A stretch of DNA of 64,000 bases from Candidatus Bathyarchaeota archaeon (GTDB taxonomy: Archaea; Thermoproteota; Bathyarchaeia; Bathyarchaeales; Bathycorpusculaceae): NCBI GenBank assembly GCA_003151735.1, contig PLYI01000118.1:3417-67416 (forward strand), written 5' to 3'. The position numbers and the translations under genes were made by a program. Below the pieces are notes generated by a model, which did no database searches, was not told the origin of the DNA, and saw only the letters and a program-made list of their open reading frames with translations. Numbering within the stretch: the first letter of the stretch is position 1; every line of letters starts with the position of its first letter. Below, in pieces: positions 1-8,586 of the stretch.

Positions 1-171
1 TGAGTATTTCACAAGTTGAAATAGATCTGTGTCGTCCGTGAGTACCCCGAAAAAATCAAGTTTTATCGTCAGGAAGGCCCCTTAAAGCAATGGCTTGTTG
101 TTTGTTAGTGCCTATTAGCAGTCACATATGTTTAATAAAATCGCTGAGACACCAGTCTGTAGTGGAATTTT

Positions 172-336
172 ATGAGTAAAGATGAAGTGAAAGGTAAACT
201 CAAAAAGGAAGAAGGCAAGATTCGCGTTGGTGCGGGCAAAGTTACTGGCAACACTGGTCAAATAATTAAAGGTGAAGCTGAAAAAGTTAAAGGAAAAATC
301 CAAGAAGACGTCGGCAAAGCCAAAAGAAAACTCTAA
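172..336 (+). CDS. CsbD-like small stress protein (54 aa)
   Basis: ATG at 172 follows a TGGAA motif and opens a 54-codon frame ending in TAA. The protein is almost entirely Lys/Glu/Gly: it begins MSKDEVKGKLKKEEGKIRVG and has two KxxGNTG/KGEAEKVKGK-type repeats ending in EDVGKAKRKL. This is the pattern of the CsbD family (bacterial general stress proteins of about 60 aa, molecular role unknown). There are no Cys or membrane segments. It stands alone, with AT-rich intergenic DNA downstream. Family assignment is by eye from the repeat and composition; function beyond 'stress-associated' is not claimed. Confidence 0.75.
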   Translation: MSKDEVKGKLKKEEGKIRVGAGKVTGNTGQIIKGEAEKVKGKIQEDVGKAKRKL

Positions 337-802
337 CAGCTTTTCAACGCCTCTATAATCAACCGAAATAAGTTTTCAAGAAAACGAAAATACTTCAGCA
401 ACTATCAAACGGATAGCTTGTTTTTTTTCAATCTTAAAGCCTATCTGAGCTAATCAGCCTTTTCTGTGAATACAACGCTGCCAAACCCTCAAACCAAGGC
501 CCTTCACGAATTGGGCAGCATATCGTAAGACAAATCAAAATTTATTTATATTTTTTTAAGATTGTGAGGATAAGATAAAACCAGACAAGCCACCTTTCCT
601 CTGTGGGGGAAAATTTTGGAAGACCTTGGTTGGCGGTAAACGTAATAGGCATAAATAGTATTTAATCTGACTACAATGCATCCATAAAGACCTTAAGATT
701 GAGGATAAGTCACGAATTACAAGGATCTTGATGACACTACGAACATGCGCGCTTTTTATGTAGGTAAGGCTACTTTTTTTCTTGATTGAAAAAACTAAAT
801 AA
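337..802. other. Intergenic, no gene seen
   Basis: AT-rich stretch between the CsbD-like gene and the frameshifted tail of the next gene. A T8 run near 421-428 could end transcription of the CsbD-like gene. Apart from a few TATA-like hexamers I see no conserved RNA or coding pattern. Confidence 0.4.
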
Positions 803-936
803 TTAGCTTAGTGGCATTATCTTGCCTGTCATTCCGTTTAGCCTTATCTTTTTTTCTTTATCTCTGTATTTCAAGCTAAGGTCGTAGAAGGGTATATAGA
901 TCAAACTTATCTGAGTTACCTTGAATACTTGCTCTA
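803..936 (-). pseudogene. Out-of-frame C-terminal continuation of the preceding hypothetical gene
   Basis: In the alternative frame, 44 uninterrupted sense codons follow the C5 run and end in TAA at 803-805. The translation alternates hydrophobic and charged residues (PFYDLSLKYRDKEKK, then RLNGMTGKIM) like a beta-rich C-terminal domain, and contains no start codon that would make it a separate gene. It is best explained as the true end of the 257-aa protein. Confidence 0.55.
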
Positions 937-1710
937 TTACTTGAGGGGGTATTCCTCTGGCTTTTTGTAGAGCTTGTCCTTAACTTCTTCCATAACCCTG
1001 CTCTTTAGAAATGTTGGTTCAAGAACTTGTCCTTCACCCTTAAGGTTAGTTTCATTAACAGGTTGGAGGTCTCTTTTATTTAAAAGCTCAAACGTATCTT
1101 TGGTTTCCAAGTTGAGATTCGGATCAAAAAGAAATGCGCCCGAATAACTGAACGCCGCAATTTCAACTATTTCTTTTATTTCCAGTTCGACCTTTTTCCC
1201 AAGCTCGCGGTCTCCCGATCTGAGAACAGAAGATATGCTCTTTTTCAAGCCACCTTCCAAACGACTAAGCGACATCCGAAGCGGACCATAACCAATACCA
1301 AAATCAGCTCCAACACTTGCCAACAAGTCACTTAGTCGTTTTCTCTCGGCAACAACATATTGATCCTTTGCGTAAATCGTCACAGATTCCACGTCATCTT
1401 CCAGCTGAAGTTTATGGCTATGTATTCTTTTGTATCTGCAAGCGTATACGCCTTTGACACGCCAATAAGGCCTGAACACGAGTGAAGAGTCGGATATTTT
1501 GATTTCTTCAGTCTTTACCACGCCCAGAGCTGCTGTTAACTTTCCAAACGTTGAGAAAGTACCTGCACCTGGTGCGAAATACCGTGTAAAAGACTTTTTG
1601 ATAGTATCGTCGGCACTTTCTGGGCTATAAGTAGTCCGAACATAAAACGTCTCTTCATTTTCTGGAACTAATGTTACTAGTTTTGCGTCCTGATCACTTA
1701 AAAATTCCAA
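937..1710 (-). CDS. Hypothetical protein, probably frameshifted near its C-terminus
   Basis: TTG start at 1710, 257 aa, about 30 nt downstream of a TATA box read on the minus strand. I do not recognise the family. It is soluble and mixed alpha/beta, with no Cys cluster and no membrane segment. Pairs such as FDPNLNL and KDTFELL suggest a conserved C-terminal half. The frame ends abruptly after PEEYPLK. Adding one C to the C5 run at about 944-948 would continue the protein for 44 codons to a TAA at 803-805, with good coding character (a segment reads IYIPFYDLSLKYRDKEKKIR). The annotated C-terminus is therefore probably wrong or the gene is recently broken. Confidence 0.6.
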   Translation of the reverse strand: MEFLSDQDAKLVTLVPENEETFYVRTTYSPESADDTIKKSFTRYFAPGAGTFSTFGKLTAALGVVKTEEIKISDSSLVFRPYWRVKGVYACRYKRIHSHKLQLEDDVESVTIYAKDQYVVAERKRLSDLLASVGADFGIGYGPLRMSLSRLEGGLKKSISSVLRSGDRELGKKVELEIKEIVEIAAFSYSGAFLFDPNLNLETKDTFELLNKRDLQPVNETNLKGEGQVLEPTFLKSRVMEEVKDKLYKKPEEYPLK

Positions 1711-1739
1711 AAGTACTCGCCGCTTCGGGTTTGTACAAA

Positions 1740-1760
1740 AGTTGCTTATATATATTTCGT
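1740..1760 (-). promoter_or_regulatory. TATA box for the 937-1710 gene
   Basis: On the minus strand an ATATATAAG element lies roughly 30-35 nt before the TTG start, the spacing expected of an archaeal TATA box with a very short leader. Confidence 0.4.
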
Positions 1761-1983
1761 GTTAAATTAAAACAAGAATAGTAGACCCGCGCACCCTACG
1801 CAGCCAATTGAAATACAAAGCATTGAGTGACAGAACAATTATTTAGCCCGCGCTGTTGGCTCGACTTCTGTGAAGAGGAATTAACTAAGTAGTGAAGAAC
1901 ACTTCTCAAAAAGCCTTATTTCCTGAGAGCTGGTATTGTATTAATGTACATATACCCTGTTGAACCGATTTGGAGGGAATTTT

Positions 1984-2328
1984 TTGAGAAAGATGTTAAA
2001 TGTTCAATGTCCCTGTGGATACCGTTTTAAGACTTTCGGGACCATTAATGACGCCATAGCTATAATAAAGTTGCATGTTGAAAGTTTTCACAAAGATTTT
2101 CTTCCATTTGGAATCACAAATGATGAGGCACTAACACTCTTAAACAAAGGGCAGGAAGAGACAAAATCAAAAATCTCCAAACGCACTGACTATTCAGTTC
2201 AAACAGAGCCCACTTTCAACTTTAAAAACACAACATCTTCTTTGCAGTCGTTGCTGGATAGACTTTTGGGCGAGGACATCGAGGTGGAGAGAAGGACAGA
2301 GAGAAAGAAGGCTCAACTAATAGCGTAA
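1984..2328 (+). CDS. Small CxC...HxxxxH protein, DUF1059-like
   Basis: An open frame runs from 1960, but a clear GGAGGG at 1972-1977 sits 6 nt before an in-frame TTG at 1984, so I start there (114 aa). The N-terminal 45 residues contain CPCG, then about 25 residues, then HVESFHKD, the Cys/His layout of DUF1059-type small metal-binding proteins. The rest is a hydrophilic tail rich in Lys and Glu with no recognisable domain. The gene stands alone on the plus strand, divergent from the 937-1710 gene. Zinc binding is inferred from spacing only. Confidence 0.55.
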   Translation: MRKMLNVQCPCGYRFKTFGTINDAIAIIKLHVESFHKDFLPFGITNDEALTLLNKGQEETKSKISKRTDYSVQTEPTFNFKNTTSSLQSLLDRLLGEDIEVERRTERKKAQLIA

Positions 2329-2534
2329 GAAGACGTGCGCCAATTATCAGCGAATCGAAGTCGGTTTCTATTTCGGCACCGCCTTTGTAACATTTGCCTC
2401 TAATCTTGGCTTCTCTTAATCGGAATCACCTATCGTCAAGTATACAACAAAGAAAAAGGGGTTTTGCGGGAGAAATCGCCATTTGAATCTTATAGAAGCC
2501 ATAAAAGACCAGCCGGTGTCAGAAAACCTTATTT

Positions 2535-2618
2535 AGAAAAAAAGGGAAAAACTGCGGAGAAACTGAGTTTATTGGCGACATCACCTCTTTCTCTGGCGTC
2601 CGAATCCCTTCCCCGCCC
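2535..2618 (+). repeat. Dispersed repeat, copy 1 (degenerate tRNA-like 3' end)
   Basis: About 80 bp matching the reverse complement of 40763-40843, with only scattered differences. Both contain a purine-rich start (AGAAAAAAAGGGA), GAGAAACTGAGTTTATTGG and CGAATCCCTTCCCCG. In this copy the T-arm-like hairpin has lost pairing (TGGCG versus CCCTT). A weak CATAAAAGA element lies about 30-35 nt upstream of the block. It is probably a decayed duplicate of copy 2. Confidence 0.7.
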
Positions 2619-2672
2619 GCCATCAACGGTATTCACGGCAGCTATTCCCTTGCATAAAGTACGGCTTTTTAA

Positions 2673-2885
2673 TTAGCATTCATAGGTTATCACAGCAATC
2701 TTGTGTAGATATTTCCGCACGTTTCTGGAGGTACCCCTATACTTATTTTGTTTAGACAAAATCTGGCTCTGGGCAGGATAAACACCTACTATAACAAACT
2801 CTTCACCCGAATCACTTTTTAAGTGTATTCCGAAAAGAAGATGAACACGGGTATGTGGCAAGATCCCGGATTTTCGAATGGACAT
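2673..2885 (-). CDS. Hypothetical protein, 70 aa, doubtful
   Basis: The frame opens at 2885 and ends at 2673. The translation (containing HTRVHLLFGIHLKSDSG and KNVR/YLHKIAVITYEC-like segments) looks more protein-like than a random frame, but there is no clear Shine-Dalgarno motif, no known motif and no operon partner. It may be the tail of a decayed gene in this sparse region. No function is proposed. Confidence 0.25.
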   Translation of the reverse strand: MSIRKSGILPHTRVHLLFGIHLKSDSGEEFVIVGVYPAQSQILSKQNKYRGTSRNVRKYLHKIAVITYEC

Positions 2886-3330
2886 TCACAGGCAGCTTAG
2901 AACCCAAGAGCTGCTAAGGCAGAGAAATATTAAGAATTAGCACGCACGGCTGTTCCTAATCTAGTTTGCAAAGAAGCATGCTCGCTAACAAGAAACCCTA
3001 AATGACGCAGAAAATAGATTCGTCAACATACAACCACACCCACACCCACACACCCAACATAGCAGAAATGTTGACTGTGTGGCACAATCCCTCTCCCCAC
3101 ATTCAAACAGCAATCCAAAAACAGCCCAAACCAAAAAAGCAACCAATCCCAAAGCCACAAGTGTAGTGTGCAATTTATTAGCACCACACCCACACAAAGA
3201 ACAAAAACAAAATAGCACAGGGTTGGATTAAAAAGACGCTGGGCAAAGTACAAACCAATCTCCCTTTCGGTTATTTGTTCAACCCCTTCCCCGACGCTAG
3301 CGCTTATTTACTTTTGATGCGCAATAGCCT
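2886..3330. other. Intergenic, low-complexity CA-rich tract
   Basis: No convincing gene. Positions 3028-3058 are a run of CCACACCCACA-type units, and C/A skew continues to about 3210 on the plus strand. Around 3278-3298 the sequence TTCAACCCCTTCCCCGACGCT resembles the last 20 bases of the dispersed repeat at 2535 and 40763, but the upstream part does not match. The opposite strand gives two overlapping Cys/Leu/Phe-rich frames that I regard as composition artefacts. Confidence 0.4.
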
Positions 3331-3344
3331 ACGGAGATCTATCA

Positions 3345-3923
3345 TTGACACCCGTTCGGGTTTACCTTGCTGGTCCAGAGGTTTTTCTCAGCAACTCCCA
3401 GAAAATTGGGGAACACAAAAAAGCATTATGTAAAAAACATGGGTTTGAAGGTGTGTTCCCTCTAGACGCTGAAGTTGATATCAAGAGTAAGAGGCCCAGT
3501 GAGGTAGGTTTGTGCATTAGTGAAGTAAACGAGAACTTGATTAAAACCTGCGAAGTAGTGATTGCGAACATTACTCCGTTTATGGGCCCAAGTGCTGAAG
3601 TGGGAACTGCTTATGAAATGGGTTTTGCGCATGCTTTGGGCAAGAAAGTGTTTGCATACACCAACATTGTTGTTCCGTTTACTGAGCGCACAATCAAAGC
3701 CCTCAAAGATTAGGTCAAACGTAGCGGGGATGGAAAATTAAGAGACTCTTATGGCATGTTTATTGAAGAATTTGATTTAACGGATAATTTAATGCTGGAT
3801 GGCTGTATCCATGCGAGCAGTAACTGGTTAGTAATTGAGAAAACACCTGCAAACCAACTATTTACATATCTTGGTGGCTTCAAAAAATGCTTGATAGCCG
3901 CCAAAGAGATGCAGACGAGTTAA
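3345..3923 (+). pseudogene. Nucleoside 2-deoxyribosyltransferase interrupted by an in-frame TAG
   Basis: TTG at 3345 lies 8 nt after GGAG. The frame gives VYLAGPEVF, then GPSAEVGTAYEMGFAHALGKKVFAYTN with the catalytic Glu of the nucleoside deoxyribosyltransferase family (exchanges bases between 2'-deoxynucleosides in purine/pyrimidine salvage). A TAG at 3711-3713 interrupts it, after which the same frame continues for 69 codons with family-typical sequence (DGKLRDSYGMFIEEFDL, then NLMLDGCIHAS) to TAA at 3921-3923. The complete length of about 192 aa suits the family. It could be a point nonsense mutation, a sequencing error or readthrough. TAG also ends several essential genes here (icd, aclA, both PolD subunits), so wholesale recoding is unlikely. 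Confidence 0.8.
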
Positions 3924-4168
3924 TTTTATGTGCCAACTCAGCCAATACTTTCTTGATGAGCGGATTTAGCAAAATGGAAAGAATTGCTGAAGGCATCAGT
4001 GACTTTGGTGATTTTAAGGCTATTTTGTTTAGGACATCGAATGGACGTCATTTCGTGTGTATCGAGCCTCTGAACACCTCGGAAAAGCCTCATGTTGAGT
4101 GGCTTTCTGGAAATGACCATTTAGAGTGGCTCAGGTGCTTGGCATACAACCAACACTGCAAACTTTAA
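3887..4168 (+). CDS. Hypothetical protein, 93 aa
   Basis: ATG at 3887 overlaps the end of the deoxyribosyltransferase frame. An internal ATG at 3956 would give a 70-aa protein with no overlap. The translation around GISDFGDFKAILFRTSNGRH followed by FVCIEP resembles a beta-hairpin region and may recall a Roadblock/LC7-type fold, but that is weak. There is no strong ribosome binding site at either start. Role unknown. Confidence 0.4.
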   Translation: MLDSRQRDADELILCANSANTFLMSGFSKMERIAEGISDFGDFKAILFRTSNGRHFVCIEPLNTSEKPHVEWLSGNDHLEWLRCLAYNQHCKL

Positions 4169-4193
4169 TCTGCCATTAGGACAAGCAAACAGC

Positions 4194-6032
4194 CTATTCG
4201 GTCATGTATGCGATGTCATCCCACGGATGTCTGTAGAGGCCCTGTTTGAGTCGCTTTTGATCGAGGAAATGCGCTGTCATCCCAATAGTTCTGCCCACTA
4301 CAAACAAGCCGTTTAATGCACCCATGTGGACGTATTCGTCGGCTTCTTGCTTGGACATCTCATTGCGCATTATATCGACAAAGCAAACTCCGATGCAGCC
4401 ATCAACGTTTAGGATAAGGTTATCTTTTTTAGCTGTTGTAATCTTTTCTACCTCAAGAGCAAAGTCTAAGAGCGGCGTGGCTTTGAAGTGTTTTTTGGCG
4501 TATTCTTTTATGATGGTTACTCGCATGTCGGGGTTGTGTATGCTTTTTATTAGGTGACCTATGCCTTGGATGGGTTCACCTTTCTTCTTCATCTCCTCGA
4601 CGAACTGTGTGGCGGTTAATCCTCTGTCATAAGCGTTAGAAAACAGCTGGGCTGCTCCGTCGATGGCGCCTCCGAATCTAGGTCCAATAGTCAGCATGCC
4701 GCTTGCAACTGAGGAAACCAGGTCTTTCCCTGCCCTAGCCGCTACAATAGTGTTGTGGGCACCTGAAACTGCAGGTCCATGATCAGCAGTAACCATGATT
4801 GACATCTCAATGAATTTTGCCGCATAAGCCGGAAACTGGCGTTTAAACCATAGAATGCTCAGCACTCCGCCGATGCCTATGTCCTTTTTGAACACTTCGG
4901 AAATAGGCATCTTACCGTAGAGAACTTCTTCGCCTCGGTCATCTGAAATTGTACAGATAAAGTTTGCAGGCTTGCGAATGAGCCCTTCCTTTAGCGCTTT
5001 AGCGTAGTCCATAGGAATTTTTGGCACCGAGGGCTCAGGTTTTGGTTTGATAGTGCCTTTTTTGACAAGGCGTTCATATGTTTCCCGAATCTTTTGATCG
5101 TAGTCGTCGTATGATGTGGGAACTATGGCGCCAGCCGCTCGCAGGGCAGCGTTTTTTGCATCAGCAGTTTCCACGTCACTACCAGCTTTTGCACCTGCAT
5201 GGCCGAATTGAACCTCAGTTTTAAACGCTTTAGAACAGGTGCCAGTAACCCAAATCACTATGGGCTTGGTTATCTTCTCGCTCTTGATTGCTTCAGCTAT
5301 TTCGTACTCAGCGTTTCCACCCACTTCGCCCAAGCACACCAGCATTTTGATGTCTGGAATGTTTTCGAATCTGATTAGGTGTTCAAGCAGCGTAGAGCCC
5401 GGGTACGTGTCGCCTCCGATAGCTATGCCTTCATACAAACCGTCAGTGTTCCGAGCAATAATGTTGTAAGCCTCATTGCTTAAGCCGCCGGATTTAGATA
5501 CAAAGCCTACTGAACCTGGCCTGTGCAGCTTTGACTCAATGATATTTTCTATTGTGCCACCGGCGTTGCCAATTTTGAAGCAGCCAGCTTTTACTCCACC
5601 TACCGTTGCGGGACCAATGATGACTTTGCCAAGAGATTTTGCTTTTGCTCTTAGCAGTTTCGCCGACCTCTCAGGCACACCTTCTGCGATTATTACAATG
5701 GTCAGTATTTGAGATATAGCTAGCGCTTCTTCTGTTGAAGATGCAGCGGATCTGAAGGATGCAAAGTTCACCATTACGTCAACATTGGGATGCATTTTGG
5801 CGGCTTTCTCGATGGTTTTGTACATCGGAATAAGGATCTCGCGGGCGCCAAAGAAGAATCTTGCGAAGCTGTCGGCGCCTGTGGGGTTGATTATTGCGGA
5901 TACTGAAGGTGTTTGGCGTCCTGATACATAGTCGAAGTCAAGCATTCTCTGTGTTGCGTTGACTTGGTTGTTGTAAATGAACGACTGAGTATTCTTACTG
6001 AACAGCTCAATTGGGCTGCTTATGTTTGCTAT
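4194..6032 (-). CDS. aclA: ATP-citrate lyase, large (citrate-synthase-like) subunit
   Basis: Catalytic subunit of ATP-citrate lyase: citrate + ATP + CoA gives acetyl-CoA + oxaloacetate. Its N-terminal half is a CoA-binding/succinyl-CoA-ligase-like region (QRMLDFDYVSG, IAIGGDTYPGSTLLEH) including GHAGAKAG, whose His is the phosphorylated residue in the family (about residue 278). The C-terminal ~270 residues resemble citrate synthase (MVTADHGPAVSGAHNT, GIGHLIKSIHNPDMR). Length matches AclA of green sulfur bacteria and the C-terminal half of animal ACLY. Start: the open frame reaches a TTG at 6065 inside aclB, but the only good Shine-Dalgarno (GGGAGGAG, 6039-6046) points to an AUA codon at 6032, 6 nt away and just after the aclB stop. 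It is the last gene of the acn-icd-aclB-aclA operon and ends in TAG. Confidence 0.92.
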   Translation of the reverse strand: MANISSPIELFSKNTQSFIYNNQVNATQRMLDFDYVSGRQTPSVSAIINPTGADSFARFFFGAREILIPMYKTIEKAAKMHPNVDVMVNFASFRSAASSTEEALAISQILTIVIIAEGVPERSAKLLRAKAKSLGKVIIGPATVGGVKAGCFKIGNAGGTIENIIESKLHRPGSVGFVSKSGGLSNEAYNIIARNTDGLYEGIAIGGDTYPGSTLLEHLIRFENIPDIKMLVCLGEVGGNAEYEIAEAIKSEKITKPIVIWVTGTCSKAFKTEVQFGHAGAKAGSDVETADAKNAALRAAGAIVPTSYDDYDQKIRETYERLVKKGTIKPKPEPSVPKIPMDYAKALKEGLIRKPANFICTISDDRGEEVLYGKMPISEVFKKDIGIGGVLSILWFKRQFPAYAAKFIEMSIMVTADHGPAVSGAHNTIVAARAGKDLVSSVASGMLTIGPRFGGAIDGAAQLFSNAYDRGLTATQFVEEMKKKGEPIQGIGHLIKSIHNPDMRVTIIKEYAKKHFKATPLLDFALEVEKITTAKKDNLILNVDGCIGVCFVDIMRNEMSKQEADEYVHMGALNGLFVVGRTIGMTAHFLDQKRLKQGLYRHPWDDIAYMTE

Positions 6033-6033
6033 G

Positions 6034-7347
6034 TTAGTCTCCTCCCTTAAGAGCCATCGAAACAATTTTTGTCATGTGAGTCTCGGGGCCATAAACTTCA
6101 ATCGGTACGCCTAATTTCTCACCAAGCGCCCTCATCTGCGAGAGGCCCTCTTTGTAATTGGGTCCACCTCGGCGCACAAAGATTTTGACTTTGGTTCTTT
6201 GCAGGGGTTTCTGATATTCATTTAGCGCTTTAATTATACCTTTGAAGGTACCTGCAACGTCTGTAAAGTTTGCTATGCCTCCGCCGATGATCAGAAACTT
6301 TCCCTTCGGGTTTACTTTCCTTGTCATAAGATCAAGGATTGTTTTGGCATAAAGGTACGTGAACTCCTCGCTTGGGTCACCTGAGTATTCGCCATAATTT
6401 GCCAGTTCGCACATGTAGCCAATATCGGTGATTGTGTCGGCGTAAATGACTGATGCACCGCCGCCTGCCACCATTGTCCAGACTCTTCCTTCAGGATTTA
6501 GCACAGTTAGTTTAAGAGAAGCACCAGTTTTGGAGTCCAAGTCCTCAATGAAAGCCTCTTCCTTGGTAAGGGTCCGCCCAAAAGGCGCGGGAAATTCTAT
6601 TTTGCCCCATTTCTCACCGCGATCAAACTCAGCTGTACTATCGAGTTTAGCTGCAAGATCTAGCGGAGTAACGGAATCCTTGGTAACCACAAGGGGGTTC
6701 ATCTCCAGATATGTAAAGTTCAGGTCGGCATAGAATTTGAACAGCGCCTCAATGAAGCCAGCCACTTGCTTTTTGCGGTCAGCAGGGATTTTTTTGAGGA
6801 TCTTGTTCTCGAGTTCGTCGGCTGTTGGGTAGGTACCGATGGGAACTTCCAAGCGTGATGCTTTGCTGTCGATATCTCCAACGTTGACGCCGCCTTCGTG
6901 GTAGAACATGATGGTGTCGCCGTCTTGAGTGGACATTATGGCGATGTAGCATTCGTCTGTGTCTTTGTGGGGAGTTAAGGGTTCGATTATGAAGTGTGTC
7001 AGTTGTCCTACTGTTCCTTTGTCTATTGGTTTTCCGTCAGCATCAAACTTGCCGTAGATTGTTGTAGGAGCCTTAGACTTTTTTTGTATCCACTCTTCAG
7101 CTTGTTTGTAGTCTGCACCGACAAGGACGAGCTTGTTTTTTCCTCGTCGCTTTATGAGCATGTCGGGTTTAACGACTAACTTCTCAGATGTTAACCAGTT
7201 GTATTGATTTGGCAGAGCCCCGATATCGGTGTCTGGTCGGACAGTGACAACCTTATCTGAAATTTCGTATTTTCCATCGGAGTAGTCTTTAAACAAACGT
7301 GCAAGCATGCGTTTGCCGTCGGCTTCCCGGATTGCTTTATGCGCCAT
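6034..7347 (-). CDS. aclB: ATP-citrate lyase, small (ATP-grasp) subunit
   Basis: 437 aa, strikingly like the N-terminal part of animal ACLY: LVVKPDMLIKRRGK, FHEGGV-type segment (MFYHEGGVNVGDID), FTYLEMNPLVVTKD, WTMVAGGGASVIYADTI, ANYGEYSGDPSEEF and IFVRRGGPNYKEGL. The first half is an ATP-grasp fold that uses ATP for phosphorylation, and the second half binds citrate. It works as a heteromer with the adjacent large subunit. ATG at 7347 is 10 nt from the icd stop, and the stop at 6034 lies next to the proposed aclA start, so translation is probably coupled. The two-gene arrangement is that of autotrophic bacteria and plants rather than the fused animal form. Confidence 0.92.
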   Translation of the reverse strand: MAHKAIREADGKRMLARLFKDYSDGKYEISDKVVTVRPDTDIGALPNQYNWLTSEKLVVKPDMLIKRRGKNKLVLVGADYKQAEEWIQKKSKAPTTIYGKFDADGKPIDKGTVGQLTHFIIEPLTPHKDTDECYIAIMSTQDGDTIMFYHEGGVNVGDIDSKASRLEVPIGTYPTADELENKILKKIPADRKKQVAGFIEALFKFYADLNFTYLEMNPLVVTKDSVTPLDLAAKLDSTAEFDRGEKWGKIEFPAPFGRTLTKEEAFIEDLDSKTGASLKLTVLNPEGRVWTMVAGGGASVIYADTITDIGYMCELANYGEYSGDPSEEFTYLYAKTILDLMTRKVNPKGKFLIIGGGIANFTDVAGTFKGIIKALNEYQKPLQRTKVKIFVRRGGPNYKEGLSQMRALGEKLGVPIEVYGPETHMTKIVSMALKGGD

Positions 7348-7357
7348 TCAAAGTCCT

Positions 7358-8575
7358 CTATTCAAGCTTTGTTCTGAGTCTTTTTGCAACCTCGGCAATG
7401 AACTCTTCGGTGTAAACTTGCCTGTTTTTTGGGTTTGGCGTGGCAACAAGCATCAAATCGCCAGTCATTATGCCGCTTTCAACGGTCTCAAGAGCCGCCT
7501 CTTCCAGCTTCTTTGCGAACTCTACAACTTCCGGCGTTTTATCTATCTCGCCCCTCTTTCGAAGGCAGCCGGACCAAGCAAAAATTAATGCCATGGAGTT
7601 GCTTGAGACCTTTTCGCCTTTCAGGTATTTGTAATAGTGTTTCTGGACCGTACCATGGGAAGCTTCAAACTCGTAAAACCCCTGCGGGCTAACAAGAACA
7701 GAGGTCATCATGGCGAGACTGCCATAGGCTGAACCCAGCATATCACTCATAACGTCGCCATCATAGTTCTTGCATGCCCACAGCAAACCACCTTCAGTCT
7801 TCATGACTCTTGCAACGGCATCGTCAATTAAGGTAAAGAAGTAGTCGAGTTTTGCTTCCTCAAATTTGGCTTTCCAGTTAGTTTGGTACTCTTGCTCGAA
7901 TATCTTTTTGAATTGTCCATCGTACGTCTTAGAAATCGTGTCCTTTGCGCCAAACCAAACGTGTAGTTTCTGGTCGTATGCGTAGGTGAAGCAGGCTTTG
8001 GCGAAGCTGGCTATGGATTTGTCAGTGTTGTGAATGCCTTGAATGATCCCTGGACCCTTAAAGTCCTGAATAGTTCCGCGCCAAAGTTCCTTGCCATCTA
8101 TATTAGAGAATACCAACTCGGCCTTTCCAGCCTCTGGAACCCTGTACTCACAGTTCTTGTACACATCGCCATAGGCGTGCCTTCCAATGTGGATTGGTTT
8201 CTTCCAGGATCTAACTGCTGGCAGAACGTTCTTGACTAAGATTGGCGCCCTGAACACTGTGCCGTCGAGTGCGGCTCTGATGGTTCCGTTGGGGCTGCTC
8301 CATTCTTTTTTGAGGTTGTATTCTTTTACTCGGTCTTTGTTGGGTGTTATGGTGGCGCATTTGACGCCGACGCCGTATTTCTTTATGGCTTCGGCTGCTT
8401 CAAGAGTTATTTTATCGTCAGTTTCATCTCTTTTTTTTAGTTGAAGGTCATAGTACACAAGATCCATCGTGAGGTAGGGCAGAAGAAGCAGGTCTTTCAC
8501 CATTTGCCACATTACCCGTGTCATTTCGTCTCCATCAATCTCAACGATCGGGGTCTTAACAGTTATTTTGTTCAT
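7358..8575 (-). CDS. icd: Isocitrate dehydrogenase, eukaryote-like type
   Basis: 405 aa. It catalyses the isocitrate/2-oxoglutarate interconversion, probably with NADP. The sequence follows the eukaryotic cytosolic/mitochondrial homodimeric IDH family: [15 protein letters not shown] at the N-terminus, [19 protein letters not shown] substrate loop, [28 protein letters not shown] metal-binding Asp residues and [12 protein letters not shown]. The frame is open to a GTG at 8584, but GAGGTG lies 6 nt before ATG 8575, so I start there. It sits between aconitase and ATP-citrate lyase on the same strand, so in the reductive direction it would feed isocitrate to citrate for cleavage. The stop codon is TAG. 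Confidence 0.93.
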   Translation of the reverse strand: MNKITVKTPIVEIDGDEMTRVMWQMVKDLLLLPYLTMDLVYYDLQLKKRDETDDKITLEAAEAIKKYGVGVKCATITPNKDRVKEYNLKKEWSSPNGTIRAALDGTVFRAPILVKNVLPAVRSWKKPIHIGRHAYGDVYKNCEYRVPEAGKAELVFSNIDGKELWRGTIQDFKGPGIIQGIHNTDKSIASFAKACFTYAYDQKLHVWFGAKDTISKTYDGQFKKIFEQEYQTNWKAKFEEAKLDYFFTLIDDAVARVMKTEGGLLWACKNYDGDVMSDMLGSAYGSLAMMTSVLVSPQGFYEFEASHGTVQKHYYKYLKGEKVSSNSMALIFAWSGCLRKRGEIDKTPEVVEFAKKLEEAALETVESGIMTGDLMLVATPNPKNRQVYTEEFIAEVAKRLRTKLE

Positions 8576-8586
8576 TTTTTGCACCT

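Noticed and set aside
2464-2676. 70-aa plus-strand frame
   Set aside because: It runs across the dispersed repeat (2535-2618), has no ribosome site and reads as low-complexity Ser/Pro; the DNA is better explained as a repeat.
2985-3253. Two Cys/Phe/Leu-rich frames on the minus strand
   Set aside because: Products of the CA-rich tract in two overlapping frames; no ribosome site and no family resemblance.
3711-3713. Genome-wide reassignment of TAG to an amino acid
   Set aside because: TAG ends icd, aclA and both PolD subunits at positions fitting the family C-termini, so it still functions as a stop codon.
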